The notes: generated by a model not told the origin, from the sequence alone. Shown: positions 33,197 to 43,308, counted from the first letter of the stretch. The stretch is DNA of 64,000 bases from an uncultured Muribaculaceae bacterium (GCA_910587235.1 CAJUKD010000007.1:1-64000), one strand, 5' to 3'. A program made the numbers and translations.

Positions 33197-33243
33197 AACG
33201 AATGTTTTTTGCGTATTTTTAAGAGAGTAAGAAGCCGGATTTA

Positions 33244-34311
33244 TCACTTTTTGAAAGCGTCGAGAGCCTCCGTCGGTGCTCCGTTGTCGAAGCAGCCCAT
33301 GTTGTATCCTCCGTTGAATCCGGCAGGAGCCTGAGGCTCCCAGTAGAAAATACCTTCGACGCCTGCTCCCATCATTTTTGAGATAAGCTGACGGCATTCT
33401 TCAGCATGGTCGTAGGGCATTCCGATTTCGCATATCATGACAGGTTTGCCGAATTTCTGCTTCAAGCGGGAAATATTTGCCATGCAGTCATCCGCCACTT
33501 TCTGCCAGCCTCCGTCGCGGCCTTCGTCTTCGGCCCACCAGGGATAGAGCGACATACCTATCATGTCGTATCGGCCGTTGTTTTCGCGAAGAATGTCGAA
33601 CATTCGGTCATAGCGCCATCCGTTGTCGCCGGCATCAAGGTGAACGATAGTCAGAGCTTCCGGGAATATAGCTTTTACGGCATCATGCCCGGCATTGTTG
33701 AGGGCTGTCAGCTGAGCCGGATTGTCGACCGATCCTACAGGCAGCAGCATGCCAGGAGTTGTTTCATTGCCGATTTGTACCCATTCAGGAGTCACTCCGG
33801 CATTTTTCAATGCGTTAAGTGTTTCTGTCACATGGTTATTGACGGCTTTGAGGAGTTCGTCGAAGCTGAGATCTATCCATGCCTGCGGTATGATCTGGTT
33901 GCCCGGATCGGCCCATGTGTCGGAGAAGTGGAAGTCGATCATGGTTCGCAGTCCGAGTTTCTCGGCCCGTCGTGCTTTGATGACAACATCGTCGATGTTG
34001 TTCCAGCCTTCGGCCGGATTCACCCATACGCGCAGACGTATTGCGTTGACACCGCAGTCTTCGCGCAGCAGCTTCATACATTCTTTTTCAGTCCGGTTTT
34101 CGCCAGCAGTGTAGAATTTGGCGCCTTCGCTTTCCATCCGGGTGAGCCAGCTGACATCGGCTCCCCTGGCGAAGCCTGTTTCTTTTTCATATACAAGCGG
34201 GGGCTGACGGTCAGGGTCGGGAACCGTTATGGGGCTGTCCTGGGTGCAGGAAGCCAATGCGAGGCTTCCTGCAAGTGTCAGAACACTTATTGTTGTGCTT
34301 TTAAAAATCAT
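33244..34311 (-). CDS. GH53 endo-beta-1,4-galactanase lipoprotein
   Basis: The enzyme cuts beta-1,4-galactan side chains of pectin. The 355-residue chain has a lipoprotein signal (LALASC, C22) that fits surface anchoring. The GH53 TIM barrel begins GFARGADVSWLTRMESEG and shows CGVNAIRLRVWVNP, MIDFHFSDTWADPG, the acid/base E183 in WVQIGNETTPG and the nucleophile E295 in VMICEIGMPYD. It is 18 bases downstream of the SusE-like gene. With the GH2 enzyme it gives a two-step route from polymer to galactose. Confidence 0.96.
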   Translation of the reverse strand: MIFKSTTISVLTLAGSLALASCTQDSPITVPDPDRQPPLVYEKETGFARGADVSWLTRMESEGAKFYTAGENRTEKECMKLLREDCGVNAIRLRVWVNPAEGWNNIDDVVIKARRAEKLGLRTMIDFHFSDTWADPGNQIIPQAWIDLSFDELLKAVNNHVTETLNALKNAGVTPEWVQIGNETTPGMLLPVGSVDNPAQLTALNNAGHDAVKAIFPEALTIVHLDAGDNGWRYDRMFDILRENNGRYDMIGMSLYPWWAEDEGRDGGWQKVADDCMANISRLKQKFGKPVMICEIGMPYDHAEECRQLISKMMGAGVEGIFYWEPQAPAGFNGGYNMGCFDNGAPTEALDAFKK

Positions 34312-34329
34312 TTGTATTCGTGTTTATGC

Positions 34330-36054
34330 TTATTTACTTGTGAATGTATACGTCTGTTTGCCGAAGTCAACCGTGAGTACGGCGGTTTTGCCGATTTCGA
34401 TGGCATTGTCGCCTTCGAAGCCCGAAGCTCCGCTGTCGGTGCGCAGATAAAGGATGCCATCCTGTTGTCCGCCTCCGAAGAAGAGATTCCAGTCCTCGTT
34501 TATTATAAGTTTGGTTCCCCATGGGGTGTTGGCGGTTTTGGCAAATTCAAGAGTCCATATCTCCGGATTTTCTGCCGATTGGGTCAGGGGCATCAGCGAC
34601 CAGTCGTCGTTTGCTCCCGTGAAGCTTACGCTGTTGACTTTTGTCAGGGTGTAGCTGAGATCTTTCATGTTGAAATTCATCACGAAGAGTCCTGCTTCGC
34701 CGGGACCGGGAACGTTTCCGTCGTTGTCGCCTTCAGCCTTGACAAGAGTTCCGGCAAGCCCGGTAGCACCTTCGGCTGCTTTATAAGCTGCGCTCCAGTC
34801 TGCTTCCGGATATACGCGGTAGCCCCATTCGGAGTCGATATAGTGTGCTCCGCCGTAGGTGAGGGCGTCGGCATCTGTTAGCGTCAGGGTATCGTCGAAC
34901 CCGTCCCAGTTGACAAGACCGGAGAAGTAAAGGAGAGGTGAAACAGATGGTACTTCGGCAGCCTCGCCCGTGCCTATTGTCCATGCCTTGGGGTCTGAAA
35001 GATCGAGGACGATATTGGTGTCGCCTGCGGGCAGATCGATCGTCACGGCTGATGCTGTCGAGCCGAATGTGAGTGCGTCGGCTGTTCCTGCGAATCCTGC
35101 CGTGCCGGCTTTTGCGGGGCCGTCGGCTGTGGTTTCGGAGTCGTAGAGCTGGCATGTTCCGGCTATAGTGATGCTTACGCTGCGTGCAGCCGGACTGTTT
35201 ACGGCCAGCGACCACTGGTTTGCGGCGCGGTTGAATGTCATTTCGCCGGTTACGTCGCCTGTTATTTCGAGTTTTTCAATCCATTGTGCGCTCCACCATC
35301 CTTCTATGGTGTTGACCGTAGTATAGTAGCAGCCTGCGGGTGCAGGATACCAGAAGTTCCATTTGTCGGCTTCGCTGGAGGCAAAGAAGCTCTTGCCGTC
35401 CTGGCCGAGGTTGCCCCATTCGGTATAGTCGCTTTCGAGCAGGAACCAGTTTTCCCAGGCCGCTGCGCCTACAAAGCCGGAATATATACGGTTTTCAGCG
35501 GGTGACGCAAGAATACGTCCGGTTTCGTTGTGGTCTTTGTCGAGTATTTTCGCCACGGACCAGTCGATGAAGTAAGGCGTGATTGTATATTCCATCACGT
35601 TGCTGTACTTTGCCGGGATGTTAACACCCACCGCGCTTTTGAGCCTTACATAGACTTTGGCCGGGACAAGCGGTTCAAGTCCGAGTCGGCTGCAGGCGGT
35701 ATTCAGCTGCTGATGGGTCATCTGAACGTAATATTTACCTTGCTCGACAACAAAATCATAGGGTGTGGCAAAAGTTTCCTCGGTGTCGAACTGTACGGTA
35801 TTGGTAACAACGTCGGACGGAGCTTCCACGCGCGGGTCGCTCAGGGTAATTTGTCCGTTTTCGTCCCAGTAGAGAGTAAGAGCCAGGTCGTTGAGATGTT
35901 CGATGCTGAGGATTATATCTGAACCGGAACTTTCGATTTCGGTGGATGGTGCTCCGCCGGTTGTTATCATCTCACCGTCCTTGTCGCAGGCGCTGACAGC
36001 ACCTGCGAGCATGGAGGCAAGGCATATATAATTAAAGGTTTTGTTGAGTTTCAT
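34330..36054 (-). CDS. SusE/SusF-like surface glycan-binding lipoprotein
   Basis: The 574-residue protein has a lipoprotein signal ending in AVSAC and then an N-terminal SusE domain (about 40-150; SGSDIILSIEHLNDLALTLY). At least three beta-sandwich modules follow, each with aromatic-rich loops such as YTEWGNLGQDGKSFF and the C-terminal SLMPLTQSAENPEIWTLEF. Such proteins hold polysaccharide at the cell surface for the SusC/SusD importer. It lies 26 bases after the SusD gene. Ligand is inferred to be galactan from the neighbouring GH53 and GH2 genes. Confidence 0.9.
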   Translation of the reverse strand: MKLNKTFNYICLASMLAGAVSACDKDGEMITTGGAPSTEIESSGSDIILSIEHLNDLALTLYWDENGQITLSDPRVEAPSDVVTNTVQFDTEETFATPYDFVVEQGKYYVQMTHQQLNTACSRLGLEPLVPAKVYVRLKSAVGVNIPAKYSNVMEYTITPYFIDWSVAKILDKDHNETGRILASPAENRIYSGFVGAAAWENWFLLESDYTEWGNLGQDGKSFFASSEADKWNFWYPAPAGCYYTTVNTIEGWWSAQWIEKLEITGDVTGEMTFNRAANQWSLAVNSPAARSVSITIAGTCQLYDSETTADGPAKAGTAGFAGTADALTFGSTASAVTIDLPAGDTNIVLDLSDPKAWTIGTGEAAEVPSVSPLLYFSGLVNWDGFDDTLTLTDADALTYGGAHYIDSEWGYRVYPEADWSAAYKAAEGATGLAGTLVKAEGDNDGNVPGPGEAGLFVMNFNMKDLSYTLTKVNSVSFTGANDDWSLMPLTQSAENPEIWTLEFAKTANTPWGTKLIINEDWNLFFGGGQQDGILYLRTDSGASGFEGDNAIEIGKTAVLTVDFGKQTYTFTSK

Positions 36055-36080
36055 GATTTAAAAGCTTTGCGGATGGAGGT

Positions 36081-37655
36081 TTAGTAAAGCTCGTTTTTGA
36101 GATTTGGGTTAGCCGACAGTTCAGCCATTGGGATAGGATAGATATCGTAGCGGGCGTCGGTAGCTTTGCCTTCGGCAGTTCCGCCTTTCCATTCCCAGAT
36201 GTATTTGCTTCCGGAGAAGGCCTCGAAGCGGATGAGGTCGCTTCGTCGCACAGCCTCGTAGAAGAGTTCGCGTCCGCGTTCGGCCATGAAGAAGTCGGCA
36301 GTCATCTGTGCGTCGGAGATATTGCCGGACTCATCGCCGTAGGCGCGTTTGCGCACGTCGTTGACCAGATCAAGAGCTTCGCTGCGGGACATGCCGCCTC
36401 CGCCGCGTACGACAGCTTCTGCCGCACTGAGATAGATTTCTGCAAGCCTGAACATTGGATAGTCGGTATCGCAGCCACGCTCGGTCGATACGCTTGATGC
36501 GGCGCCGTCATCGGTAAGGTTTGTCCACTTTTCCGAGCGGAAGCCGGAGGTCTGGAGTGTCATGTCGCTTACGTTCTGGGTAAGTCCGTCGCGGAAAATG
36601 AGATTGCGGCTGTCGGCGTCGGCGTTGGTGAACAGATCGCAGAATTGGCTACGCAGACGAAGGTTGCCCCATCCGGTTGCCAGACCGTATTTTGCGGGAT
36701 CCTGAAGTTCATCGCTTCCGACGGAAGCGGCGGTTATGTATGTTGCCGCTCCCCAGGTTGTGGCGTTGTCGGCATCGGCCACGAAGGCGAATATAATTTC
36801 GTTGGTCCGTTTGAAGTTGTCGGCATTGAAAAGTTTGGAGTAGTCGCTTTCAAGTGAGTATTTGCCGGAGGCTATTATTTTCTTGGCATAGCTGATACAT
36901 TCGGTATAATGTTCTGTGCCGGTGTAGACTTTGGCGTTGAGGTTAAGTCGTACGCCAAGTGCCCACAGTGCGGCTTGTCCTGCACGCCCGTAACTGTTTA
37001 CTTCGGGCAGCGCATTCTCGATTGCGAGAAGTTCGGAACTGATGAAGTCGTAGAGTTGTGTGCCGTCGTAGGCGGGAGGTATGATTCCCGATGTCGGTGT
37101 GTGTTCGTCTACATACGGACCTTTACGGAAAAGGTCGAGTACGAAATAATAGCTCAGCGCGCGCATGAAACGAGCTTCGGCTGCGTATGTACGTATTTCG
37201 GCCTGTTCGTCGGCATTGAATCCTCCGATGGAGGCATCGCCGCAGTAGCGAAGGAACTCGTTGCAGAGGGCTATTGAATAATAAAGGCGGTAGTAGGTGT
37301 CGCTGACCCAGATATCTGACGCATCCCAATTCATGTACACAATAGGTTCGAGCTGGTCGCCCGACAGCCATGTGTAAGCTACTTCGTCGGTAGGCGCTTC
37401 CTGCAGATTGAAGATATTTCGGAGAAGAGCCTCGCCCTTGTTGCTGGAAAGATCGACGTTGCTTGCGCGTTCTTGTCCTACAAGACTGTAGGAGCCGTAG
37501 ATTTTTGCCAGTACCGAACGGTATCCGTCGATAGTGGAATATACGGTCGTTGAGTTGGCGCCGATAATGGGTTTCTGGTCGAGATCGTCGACACAGGAGC
37601 TGAGGCCCATAAGCATGGCGGCGGCGCCAAGCAGTATGCTGAATATTTTTTTCAT
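36081..37655 (-). CDS. SusD/RagB-family glycan-binding lipoprotein
   Basis: The 524-residue lipoprotein (signal ending GLSSC) has the RagB/SusD plan: an N-terminal TPR-rich scaffold (KIYGSYSLVGQ, EIRTYAAEARFMRALSYYF) and the typical C-terminal segment AEIYLSAAEAVVRGGG with DLVNDVRKRAYG, followed by ERGRELFYEAVRRSDLIRF and PIPMAELSANPNLKN. It caps the SusC barrel and hands oligosaccharides to it. It begins 33 bases after susC ends. Confidence 0.96.
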   Translation of the reverse strand: MKKIFSILLGAAAMLMGLSSCVDDLDQKPIIGANSTTVYSTIDGYRSVLAKIYGSYSLVGQERASNVDLSSNKGEALLRNIFNLQEAPTDEVAYTWLSGDQLEPIVYMNWDASDIWVSDTYYRLYYSIALCNEFLRYCGDASIGGFNADEQAEIRTYAAEARFMRALSYYFVLDLFRKGPYVDEHTPTSGIIPPAYDGTQLYDFISSELLAIENALPEVNSYGRAGQAALWALGVRLNLNAKVYTGTEHYTECISYAKKIIASGKYSLESDYSKLFNADNFKRTNEIIFAFVADADNATTWGAATYITAASVGSDELQDPAKYGLATGWGNLRLRSQFCDLFTNADADSRNLIFRDGLTQNVSDMTLQTSGFRSEKWTNLTDDGAASSVSTERGCDTDYPMFRLAEIYLSAAEAVVRGGGGMSRSEALDLVNDVRKRAYGDESGNISDAQMTADFFMAERGRELFYEAVRRSDLIRFEAFSGSKYIWEWKGGTAEGKATDARYDIYPIPMAELSANPNLKNELY

Positions 37656-37688
37656 TGTCTTGTTCGGTGTTGAAAAGGGAAATGTTTT

Positions 37689-40676
37689 TTAGAAGTTAAG
37701 ACCTACTGTCAGCGAGTAGGTGCGCGGGCGGGGATAGGACGAATTGTCTATGCCCCATGAACTTTCCGGATCTACACCGCTGTATTTGGTGATGCAGAAC
37801 ACGTTCTGTACCATTGCCGACAGGTGCAGGTCGAGGCTTTTGTAGATGCGGCCGAAGTTGTAGCTCAGCTGCAGATTGTCCATTTTCAGGAATGATGCGT
37901 TTTCAAGATAATGGTCGGTCGGGTACTGGCGTTTACGGAACTGTGTGTCGAGGAAGCTTGCCGAGAGGTTGTTTACTCCGCCGGCACTCCATGATGTACA
38001 TTCCCATGCCCCCATGTTCGCGGCCGAACCGTTGTAAAGATAGTTGCCTGCCTGGGCGCGCAGCGATGTGCTGAGAGTCCATTTTTTCCATCGCAGCGAT
38101 GTGCTGAGTCCGAAAATCCAGTCGGGCGATGAGGAATGAGCGTAATATCTGTCGTCCTCGGTGATGGCTCCGTCGCCGTTGAGGTCGGCATACAGACCCT
38201 CGATCGGGCGTCCTGTTTCTTCGTCGTAGATCTGCTTGAAGAGTTTGAATGTATTAGGCTTGTAACCGGATTTATATACCATGACGGGTGTCGATTCCAT
38301 GAAACCTACGTAGGTGTCGGATGCAGTGCTTCCGGGCACGAGGTCGAGATTCGTTATTTTATTGTCGAGCCAGGTCGCATTGAAGGTGGCAGTCCACTGC
38401 CAGTCCTTGGTGTCGATGATGTTGGCGTTAAGTGCGATTTCGACACCTTTGCTTGAAACATTGCCGACGTTCATGAGCAACTGTTTGTCGAAGTTGATGC
38501 CCGCAGGGATAGGCACGGTAGCCAGAAGGTCGTGTGTCTTGCGGGTGAAGTAGTCGACACTGCCGCTAATGCGGCTGTTGAGGAATCCGAAATCTATACC
38601 GAAGTTCCAGCTCTTGGTGGTTTCCCAACGCAGGTCGCTGTTGTAGGCTGTCGGACGGTAGGTGGGAATCCATTGGCCGTTGAACCAGTAGTACGCGCCC
38701 GGCTGGCTGATGGTATAGGACGGAATATAGCCATAGTCAGCTATACCGTCCTGCTGTCCGGTGACACCGTATGAAGCACGGATTTTGAAATCATTCATCA
38801 CTGTGCGTATATTTTCCCAGAAACTTTCGCCGGCCACACGCCATGCAAGGGCTACGGATGGGAATGTGCCCCATCTGTTGTCTTTTGCAAAGCGGCTGGA
38901 ACCGTCGCGACGGAAAGTGGCGGTGAGCAGATAGCGGCTGTCATAGGAATAGTTTAGACGGCCGTAGTATGAAAGCAGGGTATGGCGGGAGTCGTATGGC
39001 GATGTCATGTTAGTCTGCTCGCCGGCGTCGTTGAATGTAGGATAGGCCGGATAGTCGTTGCGCCAGTACTGGTAGTCGTAACCGACTGTTACATCGAGTT
39101 TTGAATTTATTGCGCTGAAATCCTTATTGTAGTTCGCGTAAACGGTCAGAAGCCTGTTGGTGTTCGTCTGAGGGCCTTGTGTGTAGTGGTAGCCACCTGA
39201 GTTGTAACCCTGGAAGCTGTTCATGGGCTGGTCGACCGTACGTTCTCCGCGGGAGTAGTCGTATCCGCCGGTCACATGCAGGCGAAGTTCAGGCAGCGGA
39301 TGCAGGCGGTAATCCACGTCGAAGTTGCCGACAAAACGCCATACTTTGGAACGGTTGTGGTTCAGTTCGAGCATAGCCAGAGGGTTGGCCAATGCGCCTT
39401 GTGCGGGATGGCCGTTTGCGTCGACCACTTCATGGTAACCTCCGAATAGAGGCTCTCCGGCATCGTTAAGACGGTCGGTGTAGACCGGTTGGGTAGGATC
39501 GTAGGCTCCGGCATTCCAGATTGCTCCGGTGTTGGCGCTGCGGTTGTTGGCATAAGTACCCTTTGCACTCAGGTTGATGCGCAGATGGTCGTTGAAGAAC
39601 GAGGGATTGAGATTCAGGTTGGCGGTATATCGCGTCGAGTTGTCGGTTCGCAGTATGCCGTCCTGATACATGGCGCCGAGAGCCACACGGAATGGAAGCC
39701 ATTTTGCGGCACGGCCTGAAACAGCCAGAGAGTTGTCTGTGCCGAAGGCATCTTTGAATATTACATCGTTCCAGTCTGTGTCGCGGTCACCGAGAAGTTG
39801 GCGTTGTGCGTCTGTACCGAACATGTCCACGGCTTCGCGGAACTGAGCTGTTGTCAGTTTCGGAGAGAAGCGCGAGGCAGTCGCTACGGAGTTTGTGGTC
39901 GAGAAGCTGACCTTCACGCCGTCGCCTGCACCTTTTTTGGTCGTTATGATAATGACACCGTTGGATGCTCGCGAGCCATAGATGGCGGTTGATGAGGCAT
40001 CTTTCAGAATAGTCATGCTTTCGATGTCGTTGGGGTTGATAAGGCTCAGGAAGTTGCCGGCTCCTTCAACGCCTCCTCCTACTTCGAGGGGTACACCGTC
40101 GAGTACGACCAGCGGGTCGTTGGAAGCGTTGAGCGATGTACCGCCGCGTACGCGTATGGTTGAACTGGAGTTCGGCGAACCGCCATTGTTGGTAATCTGT
40201 ACACCGGCGATTTTACCGTTTATCAGCTCTTCTGGTGAAGAGATGACGCCTTGGTTGAAGTCTTTGTCGCTTATTGTGGCTATTGAGCCGGTGAGGTCTT
40301 CTTTCTTTTGAGAGCCATAACCTATGACTACCATTTCCTGAAGAGCCTCGGAACTGGGTTCGAGGGTGACGTCGATTTTGTCGCCGCTTACTTCTACTTC
40401 TTTACTTTTGTAGCCTACGTAGGAGAACAGAAGTGATTTTGCTCCTGCAGGCATGGTGATACGGAATTTACCGTCAAGATCGGATGTTACTCCGTTCTGA
40501 TGTCCGGGAACTGTTACCGATGCTCCGATCAGCGGTTCTCCGAATTCGTCGACTACGGTGCCGCTGACGTTGCGGCCACTTTGGGCCTGTGCCGTCATCG
40601 GAATCACCATTGCCAGAAGAAACGGCAGAAAACCGTGAAGGATGAATCCTAAGGTGTTTCTAAGCACTCTTTTCAT
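37689..40676 (-). CDS. SusC/RagA-family TonB-dependent outer membrane transporter
   Basis: The 995-residue protein imports oligosaccharides across the outer membrane with TonB energy. After a signal peptide (ending MTAQAQ) comes a carboxypeptidase-regulatory-like domain (SGTVVDEFGEPLIGASVTV), a TonB box region (EMVVIGYGSQKKEDLTGSI), the plug domain (about 115-230, with GVPLEVGGGVEGAG and SSTAIYGSRASNGVI) and a large barrel ending in the aromatic SLTVGLNF. There is no STN domain, so it is not a transducer. It is the third gene type of the PUL transcript after the GH-A-like gene. Confidence 0.97.
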   Translation of the reverse strand: MKRVLRNTLGFILHGFLPFLLAMVIPMTAQAQSGRNVSGTVVDEFGEPLIGASVTVPGHQNGVTSDLDGKFRITMPAGAKSLLFSYVGYKSKEVEVSGDKIDVTLEPSSEALQEMVVIGYGSQKKEDLTGSIATISDKDFNQGVISSPEELINGKIAGVQITNNGGSPNSSSTIRVRGGTSLNASNDPLVVLDGVPLEVGGGVEGAGNFLSLINPNDIESMTILKDASSTAIYGSRASNGVIIITTKKGAGDGVKVSFSTTNSVATASRFSPKLTTAQFREAVDMFGTDAQRQLLGDRDTDWNDVIFKDAFGTDNSLAVSGRAAKWLPFRVALGAMYQDGILRTDNSTRYTANLNLNPSFFNDHLRINLSAKGTYANNRSANTGAIWNAGAYDPTQPVYTDRLNDAGEPLFGGYHEVVDANGHPAQGALANPLAMLELNHNRSKVWRFVGNFDVDYRLHPLPELRLHVTGGYDYSRGERTVDQPMNSFQGYNSGGYHYTQGPQTNTNRLLTVYANYNKDFSAINSKLDVTVGYDYQYWRNDYPAYPTFNDAGEQTNMTSPYDSRHTLLSYYGRLNYSYDSRYLLTATFRRDGSSRFAKDNRWGTFPSVALAWRVAGESFWENIRTVMNDFKIRASYGVTGQQDGIADYGYIPSYTISQPGAYYWFNGQWIPTYRPTAYNSDLRWETTKSWNFGIDFGFLNSRISGSVDYFTRKTHDLLATVPIPAGINFDKQLLMNVGNVSSKGVEIALNANIIDTKDWQWTATFNATWLDNKITNLDLVPGSTASDTYVGFMESTPVMVYKSGYKPNTFKLFKQIYDEETGRPIEGLYADLNGDGAITEDDRYYAHSSSPDWIFGLSTSLRWKKWTLSTSLRAQAGNYLYNGSAANMGAWECTSWSAGGVNNLSASFLDTQFRKRQYPTDHYLENASFLKMDNLQLSYNFGRIYKSLDLHLSAMVQNVFCITKYSGVDPESSWGIDNSSYPRPRTYSLTVGLNF

Positions 40677-40730
40677 GGTCTTGATTTAATTATTTGATTG
40701 ATAATTGATTTGTATTGTTGCCTATTGCGT

Positions 40731-43262
40731 TTATTCTATCCATATTCCGGCTATGTCAAGTGTTGTGTCTTCATTTCCAGGGCTGACAGCCACTTCCACG
40801 GTCTGAAGATCGGAGAGCCTGAAAGCTTCTGCCGTAGATTCGTCGGGACTGAACCGCCGGCTCAGGAACGAAGGGTAGGGTGCCGGATTAAGTAGCGTGT
40901 CGGAAAGCTTAAGCGACGAGGGACTGATTTTTATTGTAGATCCTGATTTTGCGTCGACGTCGGTGCTGTAACAGAATCCACCTGCTGTGACGAGATTTAC
41001 CGTTACATTCCCGCAGTTTTCGATAGTGCCGAAGCGGATGGCAATCTGCCTGTTGTCGGAGCACTCTGCATGGTCTTTCATGATGTCGGCTACATATTTG
41101 CCAGCCACGGCTATATCGGTTTGAGCCTGTTTTCCTATATTTATGCGCATAACGTCGGATTCAACAGGCGAACGATGTAGAATACCGAGATTTACGTCGC
41201 TCCATGTTTCCGGAATTGTCGACAGCGACATGCCGTCGTGCCCGGATGCAGGATTAAAAAGAATTATCGGGGCGTCGGGTGCGCTGACGGCGGTGGTGTA
41301 GAATCCTGATTCAGCGTTGTCGTAGTCCCAGTCGAGGGGTGTACCATTTGTGTTATCGGGATAGCATACGGTACTGCCTCCGTCGTGAACCGCTACGTTG
41401 TACCTAAAACAGTCATTTCCGACATCTTCAGGGTTCACGACGGCGCAATACTCGTATTTGCCTGTTCGTTTCATACGGTACAGGCGGTTATCGTCCTTCC
41501 AAAAACTTACATCTGACGGATATACTGTCAGCGAGTCGGGCTGTCGGGGAGATACGTACGTGGCTTTTATGACTAAGGAATCACCGGCCGCTATTCTTTT
41601 TACAGGCTGATGGACAAGTACAGGTCTGAAATCAGTGAATGTCGGCGCGACATATTCGCCGAGGAGTTTGTAGCCGCCTTCGCCGAATGCTTCGTCGCTT
41701 TTGTGGCGCTTTATGGACTTATTGTCGTTTCCGAGAATCCATACACCAGGCATGAAAGAGGCCTTGCTGTCTTGTGCCTGCCCTTCGGAACCCTCGAAGT
41801 TACGGAATACGAAATCGGCCGACAGGCCGGGGATATTGAAAATCATTTCAACCGGAGAGTTTATGACTTCGCCTACGCTGCGGTCAAGCGACGGCTTGAC
41901 GAACGGATCTTTTGTCAGAATTACGTCAGGCATGATTTCAAGACGCCAGCATCCGTCGGCAAGACGGTCGAGAAAATAGGCTCCGAGTCCGTCGGTTCGT
42001 ACCAGAGGCGACTGGCCCACGCCTGCAATCTGCTGTATCTTTTTGCCTTTTCCGGCAGGAGCAATGTCGCAGTCGTTTGTGTGGAAGTATTTTATTCCGT
42101 CGTTCATTGCGGCCAGATTGCGCCGTGAACTTACCGTGAATGCGTCGAATACGGTATCGACGGGATATTTGCCGAAATCCTTGCCTTTTGGAACCTTACG
42201 CATCACTTCCGCGGCAATCATCATTCCGATCGCCTTGCCCGGAGTGTATGCAAGGTTGAGGAAATGGGTCTGGTATTCGCTGTTATGGCGTGCCATGTCT
42301 ATAGGATCGTAGGCAAACTGCGTTACCCAGTCGAAACCGGCTTTGCGGAAAGTGCGTGCTGCTGCCGGATAAAGGTATGTGTCGAGTGCGTCGGCCGGAT
42401 CATATTCGTAGATTACTTTTGCCATTCTCTCGAACCCGTTCACAGTATCGAACGGTATGTCGTAGGCGTCAAGGACGGGCAGGAAATTGCCGTGGCGGGT
42501 TTTGCCGTTGACAAGACCGGTAGGATACCATTGGTATGTGGTGCCGTCGATTTTTGCGTCGAAGAACGCCTGTGTGCGCCAGAGATTGTGGGACACATTG
42601 TATAATATATCTTTTTCCCATCCTGTGTCGCGCAGGGCTGAAACCATTCGGTCGACGTAGGCCGTGATCTCTGAGTGAGTTCCGGAGTGGCATGGTTCGT
42701 TGTTTATCTCTATGGCTATGATAGCAGGATCGGAAGCATAGCTGATTCCGGTAAGCGGATTGATATGTGCGGCAAGTGCTCTGATATAATGTTCCTGTGC
42801 GTCGACAGCAGATGCTGTGTCGTGAATCCGGCATTTTTCGTATCGGTAGCTGAAAGCCCCGTTCGGATCGTTGTTGCGTTCGGGATAGCCGTTGCCGAAA
42901 TTTGTCTGGGCGGTAAGGATAATGGCTATGCCTCGTTTTTCAAGAGAGGCTATAAGATAGTCGAGTAAAGCCAGGTGTTCGTTGTCGATAAGATTTCCGT
43001 CGGCATCGCTCAGTTCAACATCCCACAGGTGGAGCCGGAACGCGTTCAGACCGAGTCGTGACATGTGGTAGACGTCGCGGTCGATGGCTGTGCGGTGGTT
43101 CACTCCGAGCCGGTCAAGCGCGCGGTAGGCGTGGGCAAAAGGCACGGTGTAGTTCGTTCCATAGTATGCTTTGCCGCAGGGTAGCGCTCCTGACAGAAGC
43201 GTAACGAAAAGAAACAGCATTGTTGTCAGTAACAATGTTCGTTTGAGAGGCATGGTATTCAA
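40731..43262 (-). CDS. Secreted clan GH-A-like glycoside hydrolase, candidate GH147
   Basis: The 843-residue protein has a signal peptide (RTLLLTTMLFLFVTLLSGA; start possibly at Met4). Residues 30-420 look like a cellulase-type TIM barrel: MSRLGLNAFRLHLWD, IILTAQTNFGNGYPERN, and IEINNEPCHSG, where E189 is the expected acid/base. A second Glu for the nucleophile is not obvious at DWVTQFAYDP. The C-terminal half is beta-rich. It is the first gene of the galactan PUL. Placement between susC and the regulator resembles known Bacteroides galactan loci, and GH147 beta-galactosidase is my best guess from memory; a GH5-like enzyme is the alternative. Confidence 0.7.
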   Translation of the reverse strand: MNTMPLKRTLLLTTMLFLFVTLLSGALPCGKAYYGTNYTVPFAHAYRALDRLGVNHRTAIDRDVYHMSRLGLNAFRLHLWDVELSDADGNLIDNEHLALLDYLIASLEKRGIAIILTAQTNFGNGYPERNNDPNGAFSYRYEKCRIHDTASAVDAQEHYIRALAAHINPLTGISYASDPAIIAIEINNEPCHSGTHSEITAYVDRMVSALRDTGWEKDILYNVSHNLWRTQAFFDAKIDGTTYQWYPTGLVNGKTRHGNFLPVLDAYDIPFDTVNGFERMAKVIYEYDPADALDTYLYPAAARTFRKAGFDWVTQFAYDPIDMARHNSEYQTHFLNLAYTPGKAIGMMIAAEVMRKVPKGKDFGKYPVDTVFDAFTVSSRRNLAAMNDGIKYFHTNDCDIAPAGKGKKIQQIAGVGQSPLVRTDGLGAYFLDRLADGCWRLEIMPDVILTKDPFVKPSLDRSVGEVINSPVEMIFNIPGLSADFVFRNFEGSEGQAQDSKASFMPGVWILGNDNKSIKRHKSDEAFGEGGYKLLGEYVAPTFTDFRPVLVHQPVKRIAAGDSLVIKATYVSPRQPDSLTVYPSDVSFWKDDNRLYRMKRTGKYEYCAVVNPEDVGNDCFRYNVAVHDGGSTVCYPDNTNGTPLDWDYDNAESGFYTTAVSAPDAPIILFNPASGHDGMSLSTIPETWSDVNLGILHRSPVESDVMRINIGKQAQTDIAVAGKYVADIMKDHAECSDNRQIAIRFGTIENCGNVTVNLVTAGGFCYSTDVDAKSGSTIKISPSSLKLSDTLLNPAPYPSFLSRRFSPDESTAEAFRLSDLQTVEVAVSPGNEDTTLDIAGIWIE

Positions 43263-43300
43263 AGGTGTTGTTTTGTGTCAGTAGAATTTTTTTCTGAACA

Positions 43301-43308
43301 CAAAATTA
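43301..43308 (-). promoter_or_regulatory. -7 element of the galactan PUL promoter
   Basis: The minus strand reads TAATTTTG 39 bases upstream of the first PUL gene. No TTTG -33 box is found 19-21 bases upstream, as expected for a promoter that depends on an activator. Confidence 0.55.

Noticed and set aside
33406..34881. 491-codon open frame on the plus strand opposite the GH53 and SusE-like genes
   Set aside because: It lies antisense to two well-supported genes, spans their junction, has Cys/Phe/Val-rich shadow composition and no recognizable domain. It follows from biased codon use on the coding strand.
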